From: Sagittula stellata E-37
GTDB taxonomy: Bacteria > Pseudomonadota > Alphaproteobacteria > Rhodobacterales > Rhodobacteraceae
Length of the DNA: 64,000 bases
NCBI RefSeq assembly: GCF_039724765.1
Contig: NZ_CP155729.1
Location: 3,977,501 to 4,041,500 of the forward strand
Direction: 5' to 3'
In this document: positions 37,627 through 45,319 of the stretch, piece after piece
Layout of the letters: each line of letters opens with the position of its first letter
Numbering within the stretch: position 1 is the first letter of the stretch
Made by a program: the position numbers and the translations under genes
Notes under the pieces: model-generated
Seen by the model: the letters and a program-made list of their open reading frames with translations, nothing else
The model's database searches: none
Told to the model about the DNA's origin: nothing

Positions 37627-38368
37627 GCCCGTGCTGGAAACCCGCAACCTGCGAAAGGCTTTCGGCGCGCTGACTGCGACCGACGACGTGTCGCTGACGC
37701 TGCGCGCGGGCGAAATCCACGCCCTGATCGGCCCGAACGGCGCGGGCAAGTCGACGCTGATCGCGCAGGTCTCGGGCGCGCTGGCGCCCGACGCCGGGTC
37801 GGTGCTGCTCGAAGGGCGCGACGTCACCGCACGGGACACCGCGGCGCGCGCGCGGGCGGGGCTGGCCCGCACGTTCCAGATCAGCCAGCTCGCTATGGAG
37901 GACACCGTCCTGCAGAACGCCTTGCTTGGGGCGCTTGGCCAGTCCGGACGGCCCTGGCGGTTCCTGCGGCCCGCCCTCGCCGACCGCTCACTGCGCGACC
38001 GGGCGGAGGCGGCGCTGGAACGCGCAGACCTCGCCGATTTCGCCGCCACCCGCACCGCCGACCTGTCGCACGGGCAGCGGCGGCAGCTCGAGATCGCGGT
38101 GGCGCTGACGTTGCAACCGAAGGCCTTCCTGATGGACGAACCGATGGCGGGCCTCGGGATGGAGGGCTCTGCCGCGCTGACCCGCCTTCTGGACAGCCTG
38201 CGCGCCGAGGCACCCATCCTGCTGGTGGAACACGACATGGACGCGGTCTTTGCGCTGGCCGACCGGATCTCTGTCCTGGTGTATGGCCGGATCATCGCCA
38301 CGGGCACGGTCGACGAGATCCGGGCCGATGCAGCCGTGCGCGACGCCTACCTGGGGGAAACCGCGTGA
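37619..38368 (+). CDS. livG: Branched-chain-type ABC ATPase (LivG)
   Basis: 249 residues. Walker A GPNGAGKST, the Q-loop near ARTFQISQLA, signature LSHGQRRQLEIAVAL, and Walker B FLMDEPMAGLG are present. The terminal VYGRIIATGT region is of the LivG type. It starts within the livM stop region and its own stop overlaps the livF start. Confidence 0.93.
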   Translation: MTEPVLETRNLRKAFGALTATDDVSLTLRAGEIHALIGPNGAGKSTLIAQVSGALAPDAGSVLLEGRDVTARDTAARARAGLARTFQISQLAMEDTVLQNALLGALGQSGRPWRFLRPALADRSLRDRAEAALERADLADFAATRTADLSHGQRRQLEIAVALTLQPKAFLMDEPMAGLGMEGSAALTRLLDSLRAEAPILLVEHDMDAVFALADRISVLVYGRIIATGTVDEIRADAAVRDAYLGETA

Positions 38369-39051
38369 GCCTTCTGACCCTCGACTCCGTCAGCGCCCGC
38401 TACGGCGCGTCGCAGGCGCTGTTCGGCGTCTCCTTCGCCTTGGCGGAGGGCGAGGCGCTGGCGCTCATGGGCCGCAACGGCATGGGCAAGACGACGACCG
38501 TCCGGGCGATCTGCCGGATGGTTGCGACCGGCGGCGCGATCGACTTTGCAGGGCACGACCTGACCCGGCTGAAGCCGCACCGCGCCGCCCGGCTGGGCAT
38601 CGGGCTAGTGCCGGAGGGGCGCCGTTGTTTCGCCGACCTGACGGTGGACGAGAACCTGCGCGCCGCCGCGCGCCCCGGGCCGTGGGACAGCGCCGCTGTG
38701 GCCGGTCTGTTCCCCCGGCTGGCGGAGCGGCAGCAGCAGGTGGCGCGGTCGCTGTCGGGGGGAGAGCAGCAGATGCTGGCCATTGCGCGGGCGCTAATGA
38801 CCAACCCCCGGCTCATGATCCTCGACGAGGCGACGGAGGGTTTGGCCCCACTGATCCGGCAGGAGATCTGGGGCGCGATCCGCAGGCTGAAGGCGGAAAG
38901 CGGCATGGCGCTCCTGGTGATCGACAAATCGCCATCGGAGCTGTCCTCGGTCTGCGACCGGGCGGTGGTCTTGGAACGCGGGGCCGTGGCGTGGCAGGGC
39001 CGCTTTGGCGAGATGACCGGGGCGGTGAAGCAGCAGTTCCTCGGGATCTGA
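38365..39051 (+). CDS. livF: Branched-chain-type ABC ATPase (LivF)
   Basis: 228 residues from GTG 38365, which overlaps the livG stop. Walker A GRNGMGKTT, the LVPEGRRCFADLTVDENL region, signature SLSGGEQQMLAIARAL, and Walker B LMILDEATEGLAP are present. It partners LivG. It ends the operon, 35 bases before the convergent exported ClpP-like gene. Confidence 0.93.
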   Translation: MSLLTLDSVSARYGASQALFGVSFALAEGEALALMGRNGMGKTTTVRAICRMVATGGAIDFAGHDLTRLKPHRAARLGIGLVPEGRRCFADLTVDENLRAAARPGPWDSAAVAGLFPRLAERQQQVARSLSGGEQQMLAIARALMTNPRLMILDEATEGLAPLIRQEIWGAIRRLKAESGMALLVIDKSPSELSSVCDRAVVLERGAVAWQGRFGEMTGAVKQQFLGI

Positions 39052-39085
39052 TCCGGCGTGCATCGGTACGTACGTCAGGCGTCGG

Positions 39086-40573
39086 CTACTGGAACCCCTT
39101 CGGGCGCACCATGAAGTCCCATCCCTGCAGCGCGGGCACGTCGATGTAGCGCGCGCTGCCCCAGCCCGACATGCCGTTCGCAGCGACCCTGTACCAGACA
39201 CCCTGACCGTCGGGGCTGAGCGCGCAATCCTCGACCTCGACCGGCGTGCCCGCGTCCAGGACCGTGACGCGCTCGCCCCCCGGCGCGTCGCGCAGCGTCA
39301 GGTTCGTGGGCAGCACCGCGCCGCTCCAGTCCAGCGCGTACTCCGGCGCCCCGGGCGGCGCGCCCTCCCAGCGGTAGGCATCGGGGCGCTCCTCTTCGAG
39401 GAAGGCGTTGGTGTCGTCCCAGCGGTAGTATGTGTGCGTCATCCGACCGCCGTGGCAGCCAAGGCTGTCGGCCAGCAGCGCGCCCGTCGCCGGAGGCAAC
39501 CGGCCCACGTAGCCCTGCGCCTGTTCCGACCGGCACCAGCCAGACGGCACGTCCTGCGGGCAGTCGCCGATGGCCGAAACCCCGAGCGTACCGCCCTCAA
39601 ACAGTTCCGCCGAGCAGCCATGCGTCGTGATCCTGCTGGCACCGACCTGGCGGAACAGCTCCTCGACCGGGGTGTCGTCGGGGAACTGCGAATAGGCCTG
39701 CACCGGCCAGAACTCGTATTCCGCCGCAATGAATTCCCGCCCGGCGGAATACGCCTGATACTGGCACATGTTCAGCACGTCGCGCTGTGTCAGACCCGAG
39801 GCCGTCAGAGGCGTCGACCCCACCGGCCCCGCCACCGGCACGAAGTCCATGAAGCGCGTCACAAGCCCGCCTTCCAGCAGGAAGAACTGATCCGGGCGGC
39901 GATAGAACAGCGCGTTCTGCACCAGCGCCGTCGGCGCCACCCGGTTGCCGATCAGCGCCATGTACTCCGACATGACCTCGTAGGTCAGGTCCATGGCACG
40001 GGCGATCTCCGTCTGCTGGCTCTGCTGATCGGTCGGCACGAAGGGCATGTGGAACCCCAGCCGCGCGCCCATCTCGACAAAGCGCACGGACATGCCGCTG
40101 TCTCGCGGCAGGGCGGAGGTCGCAAAGGCGACGGCGCAGGCGGACATGCACTCCTGTCCGGCCAGCACGACCACACCTGTCAGGTAGGGATCGCCGTTGC
40201 CCTCCCGGTATTCCTTCAGGACCTTGCCCATCCGGACGCCTTCGAGGAAATTGCCGCCGGGTGAGTTCATCACCACGAGGAACGGCCCCGCCGTTTCGTA
40301 TGGCCCGATCAGGGAGGAGAGCTTCTCGGCATCGCCCGCCTCGATCACACCGTCGATGCCGATGATCTTGAACGTCTGCCCCCAAAGGGTGGTCCCGCCC
40401 CCTTCGGTCACGAGGATCGGCCCGTCATCGCCCAGCGAATTGCGCTCTCCATAGACCGGGCGGATCTGCGCCAACCGCCCAGCCAGTTCGGGCTTCAGCC
40501 GGATCTCCGCCGCAGCGGCCATCCCGGCCCATGTGACAAGCGCCAGCAGGCCCCCCGCAACAGCGCGCCGCAT
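39086..40573 (-). CDS. Exported ClpP/crotonase-like protein with SH3-type tail
   Basis: 495 residues. The N-terminal helix GLLALVTWAGMAAAAE is a cleaved signal peptide. Residues about 60-210 resemble the ClpP/crotonase fold of periplasmic proteins: FKIIGIDGVIEAGDAEKL, VMNSPGGNFLEGVRMGKVL, and QECMSACAVAF, a Ser-containing helix as in SppA-like proteases. The middle part is cysteine-rich. A C-terminal SH3b-like domain follows (GAVLPTNLTLRDAPGGERVT, DGQGVWYRVAANGMSGWG). Its start overlaps the stop of the trypsin-like protease gene. A role in envelope protein quality control is inferred from the pairing. Confidence 0.75.
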   Translation of the reverse strand: MRRAVAGGLLALVTWAGMAAAAEIRLKPELAGRLAQIRPVYGERNSLGDDGPILVTEGGGTTLWGQTFKIIGIDGVIEAGDAEKLSSLIGPYETAGPFLVVMNSPGGNFLEGVRMGKVLKEYREGNGDPYLTGVVVLAGQECMSACAVAFATSALPRDSGMSVRFVEMGARLGFHMPFVPTDQQSQQTEIARAMDLTYEVMSEYMALIGNRVAPTALVQNALFYRRPDQFFLLEGGLVTRFMDFVPVAGPVGSTPLTASGLTQRDVLNMCQYQAYSAGREFIAAEYEFWPVQAYSQFPDDTPVEELFRQVGASRITTHGCSAELFEGGTLGVSAIGDCPQDVPSGWCRSEQAQGYVGRLPPATGALLADSLGCHGGRMTHTYYRWDDTNAFLEEERPDAYRWEGAPPGAPEYALDWSGAVLPTNLTLRDAPGGERVTVLDAGTPVEVEDCALSPDGQGVWYRVAANGMSGWGSARYIDVPALQGWDFMVRPKGFQ

Positions 40574-41766
40574 CACCGGACCTCGAACGTGCGGAAGGCG
40601 TAGCCCACCGGCCCCGCTCCACTGGCCACCTCGCCCGAGGTCTGCCCCGCCGAAAGCGACGCCACCACGCCGCGCAGCGCATCCTGCAATGCCGCAGGCT
40701 CCGTCAACCCGCCCGGTCCGCACAGGAACCCCAGCTTGTGGGCGCCCTTCTCGTCGCCCTCCTCGATCACCAACCCGTAGCGTCCGCCGGGCGAGATCTG
40801 GTAGCGCACCTGCCCCGGTCCCAGCGGCACCTTCTGGAAGAAATCGAGCGGGATCGGCGTCAGTTGCGACGACGGGCTCAGCGCCACGAAGGCGGGCGTG
40901 CATGCGTCCGGCATGTCGGCCACCACGGACACCTCCTGCCCCACATCAAGCGCGTCCGGGTACAGCGTCATCACCAGCGGCAGAGGCTTGTCCCGCGCAG
41001 GCGGCGCCGCCTTCAGCACCTTCGAGTGCGACAGGATCATCGTCATCGGGATACCGAAGTTGATCCCCACCCTGCTGTTGCCCGAGTTGTGCAGTCCGAC
41101 AACCTGCCGGGCCGAGGAATCGATAATCGGCGAGCCCGAGTTGCCCCCGAGCGTGTCACAGGTGTGGCGCAGCCGGTTGTCGTTCATCGGCGGATCGGCG
41201 GCGCGGCAGCCCTCGCGGCTGATGTGCTGCGACTTGCCCATGGGGTGGCCAATGATCCAGTAGGGCATCCCCGGCCTCAGCGGCGTCGCCGCCAGCGGCA
41301 AGGGGGGATACTTGCCCGCGGGGTTGCCCGTCACCTCAAGCACCGTGTAGTCGAGGTCTTCCGAGGTCTCCACCGGCTCCGGGTTGACCGAAAACCGCTC
41401 GGCCTCTTCCATGCGACCGGGTTCGTGAAAGCCCGCCAGCCAATCCACCGCCAGAATCTTCGTCGCGTTCACCCGCTCGTCCTTCAGCACCCCCGGCACG
41501 CAGTGGTGGTTGGTCAGCAGGTACTTTTCGGACACGAGGAAGGCCGTGCAGGGGAACGTGCCCCCGTCGGTCGATATCGACAGCATCCCCACGCCGCGCC
41601 CCATTTTCCGGAAATCCGCCTGTTCGTCGTAGGTCGAGATCGGCTCGTTGTTGTAGCCCTGGACCGCAACCTCGTTCTCGATCCCCAGCCAGTCCTCCTG
41701 CGTCGACTGCGCCGTGGCCGCCCCCGCCGAAAGCACGGTCGCCACGATTAATCCGGTCAAACGCAT
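40573..41766 (-). CDS. Exported trypsin-like serine protease
   Basis: 397 residues with signal peptide MRLTGLIVATVLSAGAATAQ. It has the complete chymotrypsin-fold triad: His in LLTNHHC, Asp in EDLDYTVLEV, and Ser in LGGNSGSPI. Residues about 300-397 form a beta-rich domain (TLYPDALDVGQEVSVVADMP). It resembles the stress-type extracellular trypsin proteases of S1/S7. It is the first gene of a two-gene operon with the ClpP-like protein, and is divergent from the OmpA gene. Confidence 0.85.
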   Translation of the reverse strand: MRLTGLIVATVLSAGAATAQSTQEDWLGIENEVAVQGYNNEPISTYDEQADFRKMGRGVGMLSISTDGGTFPCTAFLVSEKYLLTNHHCVPGVLKDERVNATKILAVDWLAGFHEPGRMEEAERFSVNPEPVETSEDLDYTVLEVTGNPAGKYPPLPLAATPLRPGMPYWIIGHPMGKSQHISREGCRAADPPMNDNRLRHTCDTLGGNSGSPIIDSSARQVVGLHNSGNSRVGINFGIPMTMILSHSKVLKAAPPARDKPLPLVMTLYPDALDVGQEVSVVADMPDACTPAFVALSPSSQLTPIPLDFFQKVPLGPGQVRYQISPGGRYGLVIEEGDEKGAHKLGFLCGPGGLTEPAALQDALRGVVASLSAGQTSGEVASGAGPVGYAFRTFEVR

Positions 41767-41920
41767 GAACACTTCTCCATTCCAGATCCTCCCCCGGCCC
41801 TGCCATACGGCAAGGCCTTGCCCTTGCGTAAAAAAGCACGGAACACCGGCCTGCGTCCACGGTGGAATTCCGCACGGGTCTTCGCTATCCTTGATCCAGC
41901 AATCTCCAGGAGGCCTGTTG

Positions 41921-42583
41921 ATGACCCGCCGCATTCTCGCCCTTGCCGCCATTTTCGGCGTCCCGCTCGCCGCCGCGCCGGCGCTGGCCCAGTCCACCGT
42001 GACTCTCGACAGCTTCTCGCTGGAACCGGCCCCGCAGGCCCAGCCCGAGACCGCCCCCAGCGCCGAGATGCGCGACTGCCTGCTCGACCAGTCCGGTTGC
42101 ACCAGCGACGAATTCTCCGGCTCCGCCACCTTCACCCTCGACGATGTGGTGAACCTTGGCGTGATCGACCGGACCGAGGTCCCCCAGAACGCCGCCGCCG
42201 GCGGCACCGGCGGCAGCACCGCCGCACCTGCGCCACTGCCCTCCATCGACCTCGAAATCCTGTTTGCCTACAACTCCGACGACCTGACTCCGGAAGCGAT
42301 GGGCAAGCTGTCCAGCCTCGCCGATGCACTGCGCGATCCGCGCCTGTCCGACGCGCGACTGGTCTTCATCGGCCATACCGACGGCGTCGGCTCCGCCGCC
42401 TACAACATGGACCTATCCCGCCGCCGGGCCGAGGCCGTGGCCCGTTTCGTGCAGGGCACCATGGGTCTGCCGCCTTCGCGCATCCGGGCGGAGGGCGTTG
42501 GCTTTTCCCGCCTGAAGAACAGCTTCGACCCCGCCGCCGCCCAGAACCGCCGCGTGCAACTGGTGCTGGTCCCGGGCGCCTAA
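41921..42583 (+). CDS. OmpA-family C-terminal domain protein
   Basis: 220 residues. Signal peptide: ILALAAIFGVPLAAAPALAQ. A poorly conserved linker with CLLDQSGC follows. The OmpA-like peptidoglycan-binding domain is DLEILFAYNSDDLTPEA, then IGHTDGVGSAAYNMDLSRRRAEAVARFV and QNRRVQLVLVPGA. RBS CAGGAGG precedes ATG 41921. It anchors the envelope to the cell wall. No barrel is present, so it is a soluble or lipid-free periplasmic form. Confidence 0.88.
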   Translation: MTRRILALAAIFGVPLAAAPALAQSTVTLDSFSLEPAPQAQPETAPSAEMRDCLLDQSGCTSDEFSGSATFTLDDVVNLGVIDRTEVPQNAAAGGTGGSTAAPAPLPSIDLEILFAYNSDDLTPEAMGKLSSLADALRDPRLSDARLVFIGHTDGVGSAAYNMDLSRRRAEAVARFVQGTMGLPPSRIRAEGVGFSRLKNSFDPAAAQNRRVQLVLVPGA

Positions 42584-42830
42584 GCAGAGGTCCGGAAACC
42601 ACGACCCCATAGACGATCCGCGCAGACAGGTCCACGGACGCGTCAACCCGGTCCGGCGCATTGTCACCGGGCCTTTGCCCGCATCCCGCCCGTTTCGACC
42701 GATGCGCGACGGCGTCTTCATGAACACGTCCGCGCGGCATGCCCGCGCGGGTCCGGCCCGCACAGGGCTGCGGTCTTGAAACGGCACCCCTATTAGGAAT
42801 CAGGTCTCTCTGCCCGGTCGCGCCCTTGCG

Positions 42831-43280
42831 CTACCTTTCTTCTCCCGCCTTCAGCCGTTCCACCGCGCTGCGCATGGTGGACACGAAACGATCGAGGTCG
42901 TCGCCGTTCAGGTGCCCGAGGGCCATCGCGTTGACCTCCCGCGCGGCGGCCTGCGCCGGACCGCGCAGGTCGCGGGCCCGGTCTGTCAGGTGGACCGTCC
43001 TGGCCCGTGCGTCCGTCGCATGCGCCCGGCGCTCGATCAGCCCGTCCCGCTCCATCCGGGCAAGCGTGTTGGCCATGGTCGCCTGCTCGACATCGAGCCG
43101 CTCGAACAAGTCGCGCTGCGTCAGCCCGTCTTCCTCCCACAACTCCAGCAATGTCATGAACTGAGCAGGCGCAAGCCCCAGCGGACGAATGCGTTCGTGC
43201 AGGCGCTGCGCGAAGAGACGCGCCATATGGTTGGCGAGATATCCCGCCGAACGGGTACGGTCGAAGGTGTCGTCGGTCAT
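42831..43280 (-). CDS. MarR-family repressor
   Basis: 149 residues from ATG 43280. Winged helix-turn-helix: MTLLELWEEDGLTQRDLFERLDVEQATMANTLARMERDGLIER, then the wing HATDARARTVHLT. It is divergent from the membrane protein gene at 43359. Two near-identical palindromes lie in the 78-base gap, so it probably represses both itself and that gene until an unknown ligand is bound. Confidence 0.92.
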   Translation of the reverse strand: MTDDTFDRTRSAGYLANHMARLFAQRLHERIRPLGLAPAQFMTLLELWEEDGLTQRDLFERLDVEQATMANTLARMERDGLIERRAHATDARARTVHLTDRARDLRGPAQAAAREVNAMALGHLNGDDLDRFVSTMRSAVERLKAGEER

Positions 43281-43300
43281 CGCCAACGACTACATCTTGC

Positions 43301-43342
43301 ATAGCGTGCTGTCCATCTTTAGCTATATACATAGCACGCTAT
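43301..43342. promoter_or_regulatory. Two palindromic MarR operators
   Basis: ATAGCACGCTAT at 43331-43342 is a 12-base palindrome. A near copy, ATAGCGTGCTGT, lies at 43301-43312. Centres are 30 bases apart. They lie in the marR/membrane-gene gap, and the right copy is 16 bases before the membrane gene start. Confidence 0.75.
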
Positions 43343-43358
43343 TAAAAAGGAGATCAGC

Positions 43359-43826
43359 ATGTCCCGAACCACCCTTGTCGCGATCCACGGCATCGCAGGC
43401 GCCACGGCCCTTCTCACGATCGTAACCTTCTGGGGTTCGGCGCTGACCGCCGAACTTGTCCTGTCCACGGCCGGCATCGTCATCGTCCGCACGGCGATTC
43501 TCTATGCAGTGCCTGTCCTCGTGCTCGCCATGATCGCCGCCGGGGCAAGCGGCACGCGGCTCGCAGGGCGCTCCAGGGCACCCGTGATCGTGGCCAAGCG
43601 CCGACGCACAATGCTCGCGGCGGCGAACGGCCTGATCGTCCTCGTCCCATCCGCCGTGTTTCTCGGGCTGCGGGCGCAAGTCGGCCAATTCGGCGCGCCC
43701 TTCGCCGTCGTGCAAATCGTCGAGCTCGCGGCGGGTGCAGTAAACATCCTCCTCCTTGGGCTGAACATGAAGTCCGGCTTTTCAATGCGCGCAAGACGCG
43801 TCCGGGCCGGCAAGGCCGCCTCATGA
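43359..43826 (+). CDS. MarR-regulated membrane protein, 155 aa
   Basis: RBS AAGGAG precedes ATG 43359. Four hydrophobic segments are seen: IHGIAGATALLTIVTFWGSA, VLSTAGIVIVRTAILYAVPV, LAAANGLIVLVPSAVFLGL, and FAVVQIVELAAGAVNILLLG. A basic tail follows (SMRARRVRAGKAAS). I recognise no named family; it has the look of a small four-helix membrane protein of the DUF420 or DoxX class. Its stop at 43824-43826 adjoins the tail-fibre fragment exactly, so the prophage remnant begins at its 3' end. Confidence 0.75.
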   Translation: MSRTTLVAIHGIAGATALLTIVTFWGSALTAELVLSTAGIVIVRTAILYAVPVLVLAMIAAGASGTRLAGRSRAPVIVAKRRRTMLAAANGLIVLVPSAVFLGLRAQVGQFGAPFAVVQIVELAAGAVNILLLGLNMKSGFSMRARRVRAGKAAS

Positions 43827-44319
43827 GACGCTCGGCATCGACGGTGCGCCTGCGCGGGCCTTGACGACGAACACCGGCGCCCCGTTGCAGGCGGGCGAAT
43901 TGATGCCCGGGATGGTGGTCGAATGACGCTGGAACGGCTCCGAATACTGGCTGATCCCCGGCATCAACGTTGAGGCGATGGTGCAGCGCTCGGAGGACGC
44001 GCGCCAGGCGGCAGAGACCTCGGCGGGTGCCGCTCTCGTCAGCGAAGGCAAGGCGTCTGATAGTCAAGATGCCGCGGCTGTTTCTGAGGCCAATGCTGCT
44101 GCGTCCGAGGCGGCTGCGGCATCCAGCGCGTCCGCATCGGCGACCGCCCGAGCGCAGACCGAACTTGTTGCTCTTGTGTCCGGGCAGCGCCCCTATGCCA
44201 CTATCGCAGAGCGCCGCGCGACGGTGGCGGACGGTGAGCTGCACCTACAAGCTATGGGCCCCGGAGTGCGTATCTGGCGGCGCGTTGATGCAGCCAATTC
44301 GACACCCTATGGCTGGCTA
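43827..44319 (+). pseudogene. Tail-fibre gene fragment with in-frame stop
   Basis: Read in frame, this gives LGIDGAPARALTTNTGAP and LQAGELMPGMVVE, then a TGA at 43924-43926, then RWNGSEYWLIPGINVEAMVQ and RSEDARQAAETSAGAALVSE. The intact fibre at 48605 reads TRALVTNTGAELQAGELLPG-like sequence with a TGG (W) at the same position. A coiled-coil of Ala/Ser/Glu follows, then a domain ending TPYGWLGSGL that the intact fibre lacks. The copy is cut at both ends: by the membrane gene and by the IS. Confidence 0.85.
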
Positions 44320-45201
44320 GGCTCAGGACTCGTTCCCACTCACAGCCAAAAGATTACTGTCGCAGCGAGTGCGATTGCTGAGAAGAATGCTTGTGGGCAG
44401 CGGTCATAACGGGTCGCGACCCGCCTCCAATCCTTGAGTCTGCCGAACATGATCTCGCATCGCTGCCCGGCAGTGCATCGAAAAGCGATGTCACGAAAGG
44501 GTCGGTTGCGCCGCTTGTACCTGCGCTTGTCGTACCGGGCGGGCGTCTTCCGTTTCTTCCCGCCCGGGATGCAGGGACGTATCTTCTTGTCCTGCAAGAC
44601 TTCTCTGAACCAATCGGCATCGTAGCCGCGATCTCCGAGAAGCGATTTCACGTTGGGCAATCCGCTGACCAGCGCACGCGCCCCGATATAGTCGCTGACG
44701 GGACCGGCTGTCAGGAACAGGTCGACGGGTCGGCCACGGCTGTCGCAGATGGCGTGCAGCTTCGTGTTCATGCCGCCCTTGGTTCGGCCAATCAGGCGTC
44801 CACGCCCCCTTTTTAACGCCCAGGCTGGACGCAGTGCGATGGGCCTTCAGATGGGTGGCGTCAATCATCACAGTCGTCTCCTCGCCGTGCTCAGCGGCCA
44901 GTCCCGCCATGATCCGGGCGAAGACACCACGATCACTCCGCCGCTTCCAACGGTTGTAGAGCGTCTTGTGCGGGCCATACTCCCTTGGAGCGTGCGCCAC
45001 CGCAAGCCATTGCGATTGATGAAGATAATCCCGCTCAGGACGCGCCGGTCGTCGACACGGGGCTTGCCATGCGACTTCGGAAAGTAAGGCTCCAGACGCG
45101 CCATCTGCGCATCGCTCAACCAGAAAAGATTTGACATGGTCACCGCTCGTTTTTTTAACGATGAAAAACACGCGCCCAACTAAATCAATGGGTCCTGAGC
45201 C
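44320..45201 (-). mobile_element. IS5-family insertion sequence, 882 bp, defective
   Basis: Terminal inverted repeats GGCTCAGGACTCGTT (44320-44334) and, reversed, AATGGGTCCTGAGCC (45187-45201) match at 13 of 15 positions. They enclose one minus-strand transposase gene. Flanking bases just outside are CTAG at the left and CCAG at the right if one base is shared, a possible 4-base target site with one change. The DDE transposase is broken, so the copy is not autonomous. Confidence 0.85.
44340..45137 (-). pseudogene. IS5-family transposase, frameshifted
   Basis: Three frames carry successive parts. Frame 1 (from ATG 45137): MSNLFWLSDAQMARLEPYF, SHGKPRVDDRRVLSGIIF and RNGLRWR. Frame 2: APREYGPHKTLYNRWK, then MIDATHLKAHRTASSLGVKK (first catalytic Asp). 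Frame 3: MNTKLHAICDSRGRPVDL, LLGDRGYDADWFRE (second Asp), and EIMFGRLKDWRRVATRYDRC (Glu). The first shift comes from a missing base near 44993. The second is at a run of A5G5 (minus strand) at 44805-44814, which may be a programmed slippage site. From memory, the Glu region carries about 15 extra residues. Confidence 0.88.
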
Positions 45202-45319
45202 CAGGACCGCGACCCAGATGCTGCACATGCACGTCGGGCGCTCTTCGCTGGCCGACTGGACGAAGACCGGCTGGCGCCATCGGTTCGTCGGCGCTTTCCG
45301 CCATGAGGTGCTGGCATGA
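45202..45319 (+). pseudogene. C-terminal fragment of a NlpC/P60-type tail protein
   Basis: The open frame between the IS and the TipJ gene gives TATQMLHMHVGRSSLADW, TKTGWRHRFVGAFRHEVLA, then stop. The MLH-x-x-x-G and W-x-x-R-x-x-GxxR pattern is that of the end of phage tail peptidases of the NlpC/P60 type, which lie directly before the tail-tip gene. Its stop overlaps the TipJ start (ATGA). The N-terminal part has been lost at the IS. Confidence 0.65.
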
